Below are positions 19,895 to 28,396 of a DNA stretch of 64,000 nucleotides, piece after piece. Positions within the stretch are counted from its first letter, which is position 1, and each line of letters begins with the position of its first letter. Under the pieces are notes generated by a model. It had not been told where the DNA came from. It saw only the letters and a list, made by a program, of their open reading frames with translations, and searched no databases. Where the stretch lies: contig JANQFG010000228.1 of the NCBI GenBank assembly GCA_028277985.1, positions 1-64,000 on the forward strand, written 5' to 3'. This stretch comes from a bacterium (lineage in GTDB: Bacteria; Desulfobacterota; DSWW01). A program made the translations under genes and the position numbers.

Positions 19895-20755
19895 TTAGAG
19901 CTTGTTCTGCTCGAGACCGATTCTACAGGCGTGGGATGATTCGTCTGCCGCCGTCTTCTCCTCGTCCCTGTACATCCCCTGCCTTGCCATGAGGAGCTCG
20001 AAATCCACCTGATGGCCGTCGAACTCCGGACCGTCCACGCAGGCAAAATAGGTCTTCCCGCCGACCGACACGCGGCAACCCCCGCACATCCCTGTCCCGT
20101 CGATCATGATCGAGTTCAGGCTCACGATGGTTTTGACCCCGAAGGGTCGGGTGGTCTCCGCCACCGACTTCATCATGATGGCGGGGCCGATGGCCAGACA
20201 GAGATCGATGTCCCGGTGCGCATCCAGCAACTCCCGCAGGGGCTCCGTCACCATGGCCTGACGACCGTAGCTGCCGTCGTCCGTGCAGATGACCAGCTCG
20301 TCGCTGATGGCTCGCATCTTTTCCTCGTAGATCAGAAGGTCCCTGGAGCGGGCTCCTATGATGCTCGTTACCCGGGACCCCATCTCTTTGCACCCACGCG
20401 CGATCGGGTAGACCGGGGCGACGCCGATACCTCCCCCAACCGCTACGACCTTGTTCCACCCGGCGATCTCGCTCGCATGTCCAAGGGGTCCAACGATCGC
20501 GTGCAGGCATTCCCCAGGCTCCAGGGCTCCCAGCTGGACCGTGGATTTCCCGACCTCCTGGAACACGATTTCGACGATGCCCTCCTCGGAAGCGAAATCG
20601 GCAATGGTCAGAGGAATTCTCTCGCCGTTCTCATGGACCATGACGATCAGGAACTGCCCGGGCTTGCAGTGCTTCGCAATCAGCGGGGCGTAGAGCACAA
20701 AGACCTTGACGCGCTCGGCAATCTGCTTCTTGTGGATGATCTCGTAGGTTTTCAT
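19895..20755 (-). CDS. NfnA/SudB-like FAD/NAD and 2Fe-2S oxidoreductase subunit
   Basis: 286 aa. The N-terminal flavodoxin-reductase-like beta-barrel starts MKTYEIIHKKQIAERVKVF. The NAD-binding half contains VAVGGGIGVAPVYPIARG, and a C-terminal 2Fe-2S motif MCGGCRVSVGGKTYFACVDG follows. This order is that of dihydroorotate dehydrogenase electron-transfer (PyrK) proteins and NfnA. Next to the GltD-like partner it should form the NADH-binding subunit of a transhydrogenase. I place the start at 20755, 5 nt after AGGGAG; the reading frame stays open upstream into the preceding gene without a better site. Confidence 0.85.
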   Translation of the reverse strand: MKTYEIIHKKQIAERVKVFVLYAPLIAKHCKPGQFLIVMVHENGERIPLTIADFASEEGIVEIVFQEVGKSTVQLGALEPGECLHAIVGPLGHASEIAGWNKVVAVGGGIGVAPVYPIARGCKEMGSRVTSIIGARSRDLLIYEEKMRAISDELVICTDDGSYGRQAMVTEPLRELLDAHRDIDLCLAIGPAIMMKSVAETTRPFGVKTIVSLNSIMIDGTGMCGGCRVSVGGKTYFACVDGPEFDGHQVDFELLMARQGMYRDEEKTAADESSHACRIGLEQNKL

Positions 20756-20780
20756 CAGGGCTCCCTGTCTTCGGGTGGTA

Positions 20781-21569
20781 TCAGCCCGCGAAATGTTCGA
20801 GTGCCTCTTCCGCTTCCTTGCGAACGATATAGGCCGTGTCCCAGGCAAAGGTATCGTGCTTGCCCAGCACCTGCCGAAGCCGGTCCTGCGATCTCGCGCG
20901 GTTCTCCGTGTCCAGCAGGCCTCGGATTGCCATCTTACCCAGACCTCGGACCCCCTTGGCCCGGATCCCGGGACTGGAATCGTAGGTGGCAGTCAAGAGG
21001 GCTTCGAATGCTTCAGCCTTCTGGTCGGGGGAGAAGCAGGAGGGGGGCAAGTGCTCTATGAGTTTTCCGAGGGTGCGTACGGCAGTGTCGCGCACCTCTT
21101 TTTCCGGATTCCCGCAGAGCCCGGCGATCAGTGGGAATCCCTTCATGACGGATGCGTCCCGGATCTTTGAAAGAGCATAGACAGCGCCAACGAGCAGATG
21201 GCTCTCCTCCGAGTCTTTGCAGGCCTCCACGATAGGGTTGATCGAGTCGGTGCCAAGGGCTGCAAGGACCCTGGCAAAGCAGAGGAGTGCCTTGAAATCC
21301 GTGCCCTGCATCTCCTGCAGATGGTACGTGATGAGATCGGGGCCCATCCCGGCCGAAACTCTTACGGCCATGTCCACCACCGTGATGAATTCGGGCAAGT
21401 CTACGGTATCGATGTAGAACAGACTGGAGACGGCTGAGGCGAGTTTCTTTCGAGCTTCGTCATCGAGCTTCGGAATTGATCGGTTCACTTCGATGAGCGT
21501 CTCGAGAACCTCGTGCGCGTCGTGGCTGCGCAGCCGATCGAGAAAAGCTTCCACTTGAACATCGTCCAT
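20781..21569 (-). CDS. HEAT-repeat protein upstream of nfnAB-like genes
   Basis: 262 aa, all-helical. Several paired helices with HEAT-type spacing are visible: around 105-140 (LLVGAVYALSKIRDASVM), 140-170 (EKEVRDTAVRTLGKLIEHL), 185-215 (DSSPGIRAKGVRGLGKMAI) and the end (AYIVRKEAEEALEHFAG). There is no signal peptide or catalytic motif. It ends 25 nt before the NfnA-like start on the same strand, so the three are probably co-transcribed and it may be a scaffold or assembly partner. Function otherwise unknown. Confidence 0.7.
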   Translation of the reverse strand: MDDVQVEAFLDRLRSHDAHEVLETLIEVNRSIPKLDDEARKKLASAVSSLFYIDTVDLPEFITVVDMAVRVSAGMGPDLITYHLQEMQGTDFKALLCFARVLAALGTDSINPIVEACKDSEESHLLVGAVYALSKIRDASVMKGFPLIAGLCGNPEKEVRDTAVRTLGKLIEHLPPSCFSPDQKAEAFEALLTATYDSSPGIRAKGVRGLGKMAIRGLLDTENRARSQDRLRQVLGKHDTFAWDTAYIVRKEAEEALEHFAG

Positions 21570-21587
21570 GGCATCCTCTCCATCTCT

Positions 21588-21616
21588 CGCGCATATCGCA
21601 GGGTGCGATATGCGCG
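21588..21616. repeat. perfect 13-bp inverted repeat
   Basis: CGCGCATATCGCA (21588-21600), spacer GGG, then its exact reverse complement (21604-21616). It lies 18 nt upstream of the HEAT-protein start on the minus strand and downstream of the YkoP-like gene, within a 231-nt gene-free stretch. It could be a transcript-end hairpin for the YkoP-like gene, a leader structure of the nfn operon, or a dispersed element. No T run follows. Confidence 0.5.
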
Positions 21617-21800
21617 CGGGTTGCGGCGAGCCCCGGAGAATCCGGCTGCCGGCCCTGCATTCGAGTGCCAGCGTTCCTGCTGGCGCATGTTCCGATGATA
21701 CCCGATGCGAGAGAGATTCGCACCAGAAAAGGGGCCTCTGGATTTCTTTTGAGCGGTCGAATAGTCTAACGGAAGGCTGTTGAGGAGGAGCAGTGGTAGG

Positions 21801-22436
21801 CTAGGGTTGACGCCACCATTGGCTTGCCCGACCTCGTGGCGAGCCGCCGGCTGCGGTTCTAGGGGACTTGCCCCCGTAGAGGCGAAGGAAGTCTTCCGCA
21901 CGCATCCAGAAGTCGCCCCGCCTGAGTTCGAGAAGGCTGCGGCGATTCTGATGTCGGTCGGTGAAGGTCCACATGAGAAGCCAGGCGTACACCTCCTCCC
22001 AGAACTCCACGAAACGCCCCAGGGGGTTTCGGTGTGGCGTTACCAAGAAGCCGAGCCGGATGAAGATTCCCTCCGCCGCAGAGCCGTCTCCGGGCGTGAA
22101 AAGGGGCGTCACTCCGCCCACGGCTTCCACGCCTGCAAGGCGTGGGTCGTTTTTCATCGCCTCGGCCAAGTGGTGGGCAGAGGTGGCTACCCGTCGGCGA
22201 AGCTTCACCGCGGGACCGATGACAGGTCCGTCTGCAGGCATGGCGGGCATGTGCTCGTTCCAGAAGTGCAGCAGGAGCACTTTCGCGCCGGGAGGGATCT
22301 CGCCGTCCTCCACGGGGAGAGGGTATTTCGAGACTCCGACGCTGACGCGGAAGACACATTCCGGGTCATCCCAGAACTCGAATACTCCTGTCCGTTTTCG
22401 TTCGAGCCAATCAATGGCGCGGATCAAGGATCTCAT
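21801..22436 (-). CDS. YkoP-like domain protein
   Basis: 211 aa. It opens MRSLIRAIDWLERKRTGVFE, then DDPECVFRVSVG, LLLHFWNEHMPAMP and DPRLAGVEAVGG, which I recognise as the pattern of YkoP-like domain proteins found beside polysaccharide deacetylases and hopanoid-type genes. No catalytic residues are assigned to the family as far as I know. It starts at 22436 after GGGCGGAATC and is divergent from the YdjC-type deacetylase, 99 nt away. A longer in-frame reading exists upstream but runs into that divergent gene and is not credible. Confidence 0.65.
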   Translation of the reverse strand: MRSLIRAIDWLERKRTGVFEFWDDPECVFRVSVGVSKYPLPVEDGEIPPGAKVLLLHFWNEHMPAMPADGPVIGPAVKLRRRVATSAHHLAEAMKNDPRLAGVEAVGGVTPLFTPGDGSAAEGIFIRLGFLVTPHRNPLGRFVEFWEEVYAWLLMWTFTDRHQNRRSLLELRRGDFWMRAEDFLRLYGGKSPRTAAGGSPRGRASQWWRQP

Positions 22437-22535
22437 GATTCCGCCCAGTATATAGGCTCGGCAAGAGCGGTCAACCGGGAGAACAGGGCTGAGAGAGCCT
22501 TTACGGCTCAGACGAGAAAGGGCGAGAAGAGGACC

Positions 22536-23252
22536 ATGGCCAGGGAAATCGTCTTCATTGCGGATGACTTCGGGGTGAGCGATCGAGTCAACGAGGCGAT
22601 CCTGCACGCCCATCGAGAGGGAGCCCTGACCGGTGCTTGCCTGATGCTCGGGCAGGCGGGGAGCCGGGGTGCCGTTTCCCTGGCTCGCGAATGCCGCAGC
22701 CTGGAGGTCGGCTGGCACCTGCACTTGACGGACAGCCGGCCCCTCACGCGGTCCGAGTGGCCATGGGGACGTTCACCCGCCCGGGCCGGGTTCGCCATCG
22801 GGCTGTCATCCAGGATGCGGACGCTGGCACGTCGCGAAATCGAATGCCAGTGGGAAGCGTTTCAGGAGACAGGCCTGCCCTGCCGCTTCGTCAATGCTCA
22901 TCATCACCTTCACGTTCACCCGTGGGTCCGAAAGGTGCTGATGGAAACGCTGCCTGAAGACTTTGAAGGATGGGTGCGATGGGGTCGTCCAAGCTTCTTC
23001 ACCCCGAGCCGGGTAGAGGTTTTCTACCGGATGCTGGACTCACTCTTTCAGGCGCGACACCGAAGCCGAATTCCCTTCCGGCTCAGCACCAGCCTATGGG
23101 GTATCGATCGCACCTTCAACATGAAGGCCGAAGAAATCCTCGGCGTCCTGCCCGCGCTGGGCGAAGGTTTGCATGAGTTCATGTTCCATCCAAGGCAGGT
23201 GGAGGGGGATCCGGACACCCGTGCGCTACTGGAGCTTTCGGGCCACGTCTAG
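22536..23252 (+). CDS. YdjC/ChbG family carbohydrate deacetylase, HpnK-like
   Basis: 238 aa. Metal-binding residues are in IADDFGVSDRVNEAI (Asp10 and Asp11) and in NAHHHLHVHP near 122-131, followed by a C-terminal EFMFHPRQVEGD. HpnK belongs to this family and removes the acetyl group from N-acetylglucosaminyl bacteriohopanetetrol after HpnI adds the sugar. An HpnI-like glycosyltransferase lies 3.7 kb away, so deacetylation of a GlcNAc-type glycolipid is likely. The ATG at 22536 follows GAGAAGAGGACC; upstream codons in the same frame are not conserved-looking. It is convergent with the LolA-like gene, 23 nt apart. Confidence 0.75.
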   Translation: MAREIVFIADDFGVSDRVNEAILHAHREGALTGACLMLGQAGSRGAVSLARECRSLEVGWHLHLTDSRPLTRSEWPWGRSPARAGFAIGLSSRMRTLARREIECQWEAFQETGLPCRFVNAHHHLHVHPWVRKVLMETLPEDFEGWVRWGRPSFFTPSRVEVFYRMLDSLFQARHRSRIPFRLSTSLWGIDRTFNMKAEEILGVLPALGEGLHEFMFHPRQVEGDPDTRALLELSGHV

Positions 23253-23275
23253 ACACGATCCCCCCTCTTTCCGGA

Positions 23276-24022
23276 TCACTCCTCTGGCTGCACCCGGCCG
23301 TTCTTCTCCAAAGGGTTTACAACGGTGTACCCATCTTCGATTGCGAAATCGAAGAGCGTCGGGTCCAACTCCGGATTGAGTTTCCTATGGGTGAACAGGT
23401 TCTTCATGCTCGAGCCGTCCGGGAAGAGCAGCTCGGTGGACAGGAGGGAAAAATCGCGAGTGGAGACCTCCACGATGACCCGATCGAGTAGCCTCCTCGC
23501 CAACTCGGCTGCCGGCCGCAGCTCGAACTTCCACGATTTCTTGAGTCGTTGGGTCGAAACGAGCTCGTAACGGGCGAAGAAAGTTTCGGCATCGCTCGGA
23601 AAGCCCACCTCGAGGAGTGCCAGGACCTGTTTCCAGGCAGGGTCGACGTTTTCACCTCCTGCGAACCGCTCTATCTGCTTGAGCCGCGGATAGATGATCA
23701 GCAGTTCCTCGTCCTTCCTTACGGCGATCGTGCGGGGAGGATCCCCCAGTTGCCACCGAAATCGATTCGGCTGAAGAAACCAGACCCGGCCGCGGGACTT
23801 GAGGGGACGGACCAAGGAACGCAGTCGCCGGATTTGGACCACATCGGCGGACCAGGTCTTGATCCGGGTCTGTTGCTCGAGCCACATATCGAGGAATTCC
23901 CGGGCAGAGTCGATCCCTGCAGCCACCCCGTTGGCGGAGAAGAAGATCGACAGGAAGACGGCCAGGAAGAATCCCGCCGGAGCAAATCGACAGAAGCACG
24001 ATGTCTTTGTGGATCGCGTCAT
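23276..24022 (-). CDS. LolA-like outer-membrane lipid/lipoprotein carrier
   Basis: 248 aa with a signal peptide (about residues 1-35, ending SANGVAA). The mature part shows the LolA layout: WSADVVQIRRLRSLVRPLKSRG, then GRVWFLQPNRFRWQLGDP, a LIIYPRLKQIERF strand, and a C-terminal DGSSMKNLFTHRKLNPELD. It should be a periplasmic half-barrel carrier for a hydrophobic cargo. The start codon overlaps the stop of the MMPL gene (ATGA), so export pump and carrier are translated together. Such LolA paralogues beside MMPL pumps are usually dedicated to a lipid rather than to lipoproteins. Confidence 0.75.
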   Translation of the reverse strand: MTRSTKTSCFCRFAPAGFFLAVFLSIFFSANGVAAGIDSAREFLDMWLEQQTRIKTWSADVVQIRRLRSLVRPLKSRGRVWFLQPNRFRWQLGDPPRTIAVRKDEELLIIYPRLKQIERFAGGENVDPAWKQVLALLEVGFPSDAETFFARYELVSTQRLKKSWKFELRPAAELARRLLDRVIVEVSTRDFSLLSTELLFPDGSSMKNLFTHRKLNPELDPTLFDFAIEDGYTVVNPLEKNGRVQPEE

Positions 24023-26430
24023 GTGACCCCCAGAGAAGAAGCTTCGAGGCTCTTGCGCCTTACGGCTCGCCACCATGCGGGAAGCAGGAAGACGGAGATC
24101 AAGCTGGTGATAACGATCCCTGCTGCACACACCTGTCCAAGACTGGCCAGGCCGGCGTTGGATGCGAAGCCAAGCGTACCGAACCCGGAAGCGGTCGACA
24201 CGCCGCACAGGAGGATGGCCCGGCCGACGGTCTGTCGGACGTGAAACAGGTCCCCCCTGTAGCGTTTCATTGCGAACTGGATGTGGATACTGTAATCGAC
24301 CCCGGCACCGAACAACAAGGGCAGGGCCATCACGTTCATCAAGTTCCAGGACCAATCGAGCAGCACCATGAACCCCATCAGGCACAGAAGACTGAACCCC
24401 AGGGTAGCGATACTGAGCGCCACCTCGCCTACGTTGCGAAACGCCAACCCAAGCAAGATCAGAAGGACCGCTGCCATGGGAACCAGGACACGTCTCACGT
24501 CGCGTTTCATGGTTCCGAGCAAGGATTCACTGAGCAGGGACCAGCTGAACATCTTGGCACCGGTCGATGTGCTGATCTTGTCGGTGAGCTCCAGAAGTCC
24601 GGCCTGAGTCGCGGTGCTCGAGGCCTCCAGCTGGCCAAGGGCGAGAAGACGTCCCGCGTCGTTGCCTGCGAACTGTCGAAAGACCCAACGCGATGCCGGG
24701 TTGTTCGGCCAGACGGCCCGTTCCGTCTCCGCGAAACGCTCCCATGCCGCAAAGGCCCCTTCGGTCAGCTTGAGGGACTCCTTGGTGAATCCTGCGGCGA
24801 GCGCCGCTTCCCGTGCCGCGGGCAGACGACCTGAAAGCCGTTGGGCTGTCTTTCTGTTCTCCTGTTGGGACTCGGGCCTTGGCCAGAGGGCATCGGGAAG
24901 GCGGTATTCGACGAGCAGGCCTTCTTCAACAGAGGCCGACAACTCCCTGCCGGCCACTTCGAGGCGGTCGGCCACTTCTTGCTCGTCTGCTCCGTCGACG
25001 ATCAGCCAGAAGGCATCGTCGTATCCCCCGATCTCCCGTTGGATCTCCTGGAGCGCTTCCATCGCCTCGTTTTCCTTAGGCCCCAGATCCCGGGTGCTGT
25101 AGTCCACGGTCGGGAGCCGGCTCATCAACAACGATAGCGAGCCGAAGCCTGCCAGCAAAGTCATCCACCAGGCCGCCCGAGGGTTCAGGGTAAGTGCGGA
25201 GAGCCGACCGGTCGTTTCCGGACGAGCGCTGTTCCTCGGCTGCACCCTGGAGATGAGTGGGGGAAGAAACGCCAGGAGCATGAGCACGCCTGCGACCAGG
25301 ATCCCGATGCCGACGAGCGTGCCGAGCTGTGTCAATCCGGGTAGACTGCTCCGGGTAATCATGAAAAAGGCGCCTGCCGTGGTGACCGCTGCCCAGAGGA
25401 TGCTCGGCGCCACCACTGACCGTTGCTCATCCAGAGATCGCGTGGGGTGCACGGCGAACTCCTGATAGAGGATCAGCCCGTAGTCCGCCGCCAGCCCCAG
25501 TAGGATGGCAGCAAAACCGAGGCTTGCAGCATTGAGCGGCCCAAGAAGAATCGCTCCCAACGACACCGAAACGGCAAGGACCAGGAGGAGGAGAATCACC
25601 AGCCAGCCAAGAGGGAGCCAGTGCCGGTGGACCAGCCAGAACAGACAGGCGACCAGAAGAAGGGTGCCCAGTGCGGCGAACTGTACATCCCGCAACAGAC
25701 CGGAGCCGGACGCGGCAACAAAAGCGGGGGTTCCTGTCATACGAAGGGTGAGCGAACCTTCTCTGCCCTCTGCTCCCTTCCATGCATCGACAACGGCCCC
25801 AACCTCCTTCACCCAGTTTCGAATCTTGAAGAAGCCGGTCTCCTCCTCCGGCAGAGGCACGAACAGAATCCGGAAGGTCCCGTCCGGAGAGGCGAAGGGG
25901 TCCTCCATCCCCTCCGCCAGGGGTGAGGAGATGTGGTCCGAGAGATCGGTCAATGCGAAAGGGTCATGGGCGAGCCGAGCCACCTCGATGGGCCTGAAGG
26001 ATGTGGCCAGACGTTCCAGCGTATTGTCGAGCGTCTGCTGCAACCGCCCTTCCTGAAACCTGTCCGACACGGTTTCGAAGACCGAAGGCGTCTGATTGAA
26101 CCATGTGAAGGCCAGAAACTCGGCCAGTTGGGAAGGATCTTCGCGGAAAGGGCTGCGCCACATCACATCGGAGGTCAGGCCTGAAGAGTCCAGGGCTTCG
26201 GCCAGTGATCGGGCGGCCTTCTCGGTCTGCTCAGCGCTGGCTGACCGGAGGGAGAAGACCAGCTCCCGGGAGGAGCCGAAACTCCTCTGGTAGAGCTTGA
26301 GCCCTTCGACCATCCGGGAATCGGTCGGCAGGAGGTTGAACACGTCCACGTCAAGACGCAACCTGAAGAATCCCGTCGCCAGTACGACCGCAAGTCCCCC
26401 GATCAACATCCAGATCGCCCGGCGCTTCAT
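24019..26430 (-). CDS. MMPL/RND family lipid exporter, HpnN-like
   Basis: 803 aa with two halves of about six membrane helices each and large periplasmic loops (about 35-230 and 420-600). Helix-4 type motifs with Asp are visible in both halves: GLAADYGLILYQEF and GAGVDYSIHIQFAMKRYRG. Single-chain pumps of this size include HpnN, which moves hopanoids to the outer membrane. The gene starts within an ATGA overlap with the upstream lipoprotein gene and ends in an ATGA overlap with the LolA-like gene. This makes one tightly coupled unit: glycosyltransferase, lipoprotein, pump, carrier. Confidence 0.8.
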   Translation of the reverse strand: MKRRAIWMLIGGLAVVLATGFFRLRLDVDVFNLLPTDSRMVEGLKLYQRSFGSSRELVFSLRSASAEQTEKAARSLAEALDSSGLTSDVMWRSPFREDPSQLAEFLAFTWFNQTPSVFETVSDRFQEGRLQQTLDNTLERLATSFRPIEVARLAHDPFALTDLSDHISSPLAEGMEDPFASPDGTFRILFVPLPEEETGFFKIRNWVKEVGAVVDAWKGAEGREGSLTLRMTGTPAFVAASGSGLLRDVQFAALGTLLLVACLFWLVHRHWLPLGWLVILLLLVLAVSVSLGAILLGPLNAASLGFAAILLGLAADYGLILYQEFAVHPTRSLDEQRSVVAPSILWAAVTTAGAFFMITRSSLPGLTQLGTLVGIGILVAGVLMLLAFLPPLISRVQPRNSARPETTGRLSALTLNPRAAWWMTLLAGFGSLSLLMSRLPTVDYSTRDLGPKENEAMEALQEIQREIGGYDDAFWLIVDGADEQEVADRLEVAGRELSASVEEGLLVEYRLPDALWPRPESQQENRKTAQRLSGRLPAAREAALAAGFTKESLKLTEGAFAAWERFAETERAVWPNNPASRWVFRQFAGNDAGRLLALGQLEASSTATQAGLLELTDKISTSTGAKMFSWSLLSESLLGTMKRDVRRVLVPMAAVLLILLGLAFRNVGEVALSIATLGFSLLCLMGFMVLLDWSWNLMNVMALPLLFGAGVDYSIHIQFAMKRYRGDLFHVRQTVGRAILLCGVSTASGFGTLGFASNAGLASLGQVCAAGIVITSLISVFLLPAWWRAVRRKSLEASSLGVT

Positions 26431-26927
26431 CGATCGAGCACCACCCGGATCGCCTCTCCGGTCTTCCGATTGACCATGGACAATTCTCCGTTCGCAGGCC
26501 GGTCCACTACCCAGCGCTTCGTGGGGGAGCCGCCCTCGAGGATGTCCGGGAACCGGAACCAGATGAATTTCTTGGGGGCACGACCGATCCCGTAATAGGA
26601 CCGTCCCTTGTCGATGAAGTCGATCCTCCAAAGGTTGCCGTCGGTCTGGGCGGTGAAGATGGGAAACGGCGACTTCGAGAAGCTGACCAGGACATCCCCG
26701 TCCTGGTTGCGGGCTACGATCAGATCTCCGGCAAGGGCCGTCACGTCGGATCGAGGCGTCCAGAGCGCCTGCCCTTCCCAAACGGTCCAGCCCGGATCAT
26801 CAAGATCCACGTCCGGCAGAGAGATGATTCTGCCGCAGCCGGCAAGCCAGAAGATGGAAAGCCATAGAACAAGGCCCACCGTGACGTGGTCGATGCGGCG
26901 AGACCGCTTGAAGCGAAAGAACGCCAC
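26427..26927 (-). CDS. small lipoprotein of the glycolipid export operon
   Basis: 166 aa. A signal peptide with lipobox LAGC places the lipidated Cys at 31. The mature domain is beta-rich (LIVARNQDGDVLVSFSKSPF, LWRIDFIDKGRSYYGIGRAP). I do not recognise the family. It sits between the glycosyltransferase (12 nt away) and the MMPL pump (ATGA overlap). It could be an outer-membrane acceptor for the LolA-like carrier, like LolB, but that rests on context alone. Confidence 0.6.
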   Translation of the reverse strand: MAFFRFKRSRRIDHVTVGLVLWLSIFWLAGCGRIISLPDVDLDDPGWTVWEGQALWTPRSDVTALAGDLIVARNQDGDVLVSFSKSPFPIFTAQTDGNLWRIDFIDKGRSYYGIGRAPKKFIWFRFPDILEGGSPTKRWVVDRPANGELSMVNRKTGEAIRVVLDR

Positions 26928-26939
26928 GTGGGCACGTCC

Positions 26940-28118
26940 TCAATCAAGACGGGTTTGGCGCTGGGTTTCCAGCATGCCCGTTTCGGGTTCGACAACCTGG
27001 TGGGGCGACCACCATTTCTGGCCCCGCCAGACGATCGGCCAGGGGAACCAGCAGGCGACCCAGGAGAACCCGCGCAGCACGCTCCAGAGCGGGAGGATGG
27101 GGAGTCGTCTCCAGCTGATCCGGCAGCCCACCATGCTGCAGATCGAGAGTGCGGCCACGGCGTCGGCGATCAGAACGATCAGCAAGCCCATCCATGCAGC
27201 CTGTTCCATGGGGCTTGTGAGCAGCCATGCCAGCCACCCAAGCAAGGGAATCACGACCAGCTGGGCCGCATAGGGCCCGGGCCTGCACCAGCGAATGTTC
27301 TTCTGCCAGCGGAGATAGTGAAGCACCGCCTCTTTCCAGCCTTGTGCTGCAGGCACGGTGCTCAGCCGCATGGACGCGAGCTGGGTGGGTTTGAGCAGAC
27401 CGCCCAGGTGAAAGTCCTCGGCCAGGCATCCCCCCAGAAAGTCCCAGTCGACCCGCCGATGGAAGTCCTCTGCCTCGAAGAGCATGCCGGATCCGAGCCC
27501 GAACTGGATCATCTTCTGACCGCTCAGCAGAACAACCCCAGGATAGAACTCGAGGTTCACGTAGAGGGCGTCGAGCATTTCTGCAGCGCCGCCGGCCTTC
27601 TTGATCACGTAGGGCGAGGTCAGGCAACGAGCCCTGGTCTTCTTGTAGTCGATCCTCATCGATCGGATCGTTCCGGGAGGTGCAACCATGTCCGAGTCGC
27701 TCCAGAGCCAGAGTTCCCCTGTTGCGTGAGGCTCCATGACCCGCATCCAAGAGACCTTCGGGTGGGGATAGCGATTCGGGTTCTCGTCCACCACCAGCCT
27801 GATATCCGCCCCGGGGTACCGATCGCGCATCTTCAGGACATATTCCTCGAGGCGGCCCTGGTCCGGCCGGTGGCATCCGATCAGCAACTCGCAGTTGCTG
27901 TCCAGGTCTGCAATGAAGGATTCGATGGATGCATCGAATCTGGCGAACTCCTGGTCGCTGAGGGAGCGGGGCAGCGGCTTGAAAACGCTGATGCGCCTTG
28001 GGTCAGGATCCCCGGTTTGGTTCCCTCGGTTCCTGGCGCTGACGACCAGGATCAGGGCGACAACCCACCAGGCAATGCCTATACACGTCCAGATTCCGAG
28101 GAACCACTCCACACTCAT
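26940..28118 (-). CDS. GT21-like membrane glycosyltransferase, HpnI-like
   Basis: 392 aa. An N-terminal membrane helix (about 5-25) is followed by a GT-A domain with SVFKPLPR, a DSDM metal-binding motif (about 138-141) and GGCLAEDFHLGGLL. The acceptor motif RWQKNIRW matches the (Q/R)xxRW signature of ceramide glucosyltransferases and HpnI. Three or more C-terminal helices follow. It should transfer a sugar from a nucleotide donor to a lipid at the inner membrane. Ceramide-type acceptors are also possible, as no hopanoid cyclase is in the window. First gene of the export operon; GAGG lies about 9 nt before the ATG. Confidence 0.78.
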   Translation of the reverse strand: MSVEWFLGIWTCIGIAWWVVALILVVSARNRGNQTGDPDPRRISVFKPLPRSLSDQEFARFDASIESFIADLDSNCELLIGCHRPDQGRLEEYVLKMRDRYPGADIRLVVDENPNRYPHPKVSWMRVMEPHATGELWLWSDSDMVAPPGTIRSMRIDYKKTRARCLTSPYVIKKAGGAAEMLDALYVNLEFYPGVVLLSGQKMIQFGLGSGMLFEAEDFHRRVDWDFLGGCLAEDFHLGGLLKPTQLASMRLSTVPAAQGWKEAVLHYLRWQKNIRWCRPGPYAAQLVVIPLLGWLAWLLTSPMEQAAWMGLLIVLIADAVAALSICSMVGCRISWRRLPILPLWSVLRGFSWVACWFPWPIVWRGQKWWSPHQVVEPETGMLETQRQTRLD

Positions 28119-28318
28119 CCCGCAAGACCTCGCATGGGATCGAATTCTGCTTTCCGCTCAATAAGTTAAGATGCTCGGGCCGACCCAAAGAGTTCTATTT
28201 TCAGCCAGGGGGAGCATACGGGAAAGCGCCTTTTTGTGTCAAGCAATTCGTTCGTCAACCCAATAAATTCAATAGGTAAAGCCGCTTCCTTCAAGGAAAG
28301 AATCAGGGGTGTTCGCCT

Positions 28319-28372
28319 GCATATTGCACGAAGCCTTCCACAGCCTTCGCTGCGAAGTTTCGTGCAATATGC
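28319..28372. repeat. 54-bp palindromic element, copy 1
   Basis: GCATATTGCACGAA (28319-28332) pairs exactly with TTCGTGCAATATGC (28359-28372), a 14-bp stem. A smaller CTTCG/CGAAG stem lies inside. A related element occurs at 40730-40773, sharing ATTGCACGAAG on the left and CGAAGTTTC then TGCAATAT on the right. It occupies the 278-nt gap between the glycosyltransferase start and the sulfotransferase end; the rest of that gap has no recognisable gene. Confidence 0.6.
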
Positions 28373-28396
28373 GGCCTGCAGGTCTGCTCGCCGGTT

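Noticed and set aside
21780..22535. 5' part of a 490-aa plus-strand frame leading into the YdjC-type deacetylase
   Set aside because: It is antisense to the YkoP-like gene, and the deacetylase motif IADDFG begins right after the ATG at 22536, so the extension is not needed.
26886..28169. 427-aa plus-strand frame across the glycosyltransferase
   Set aside because: Antisense to a protein with DSDM and RWQKNIRW motifs; no features of its own.
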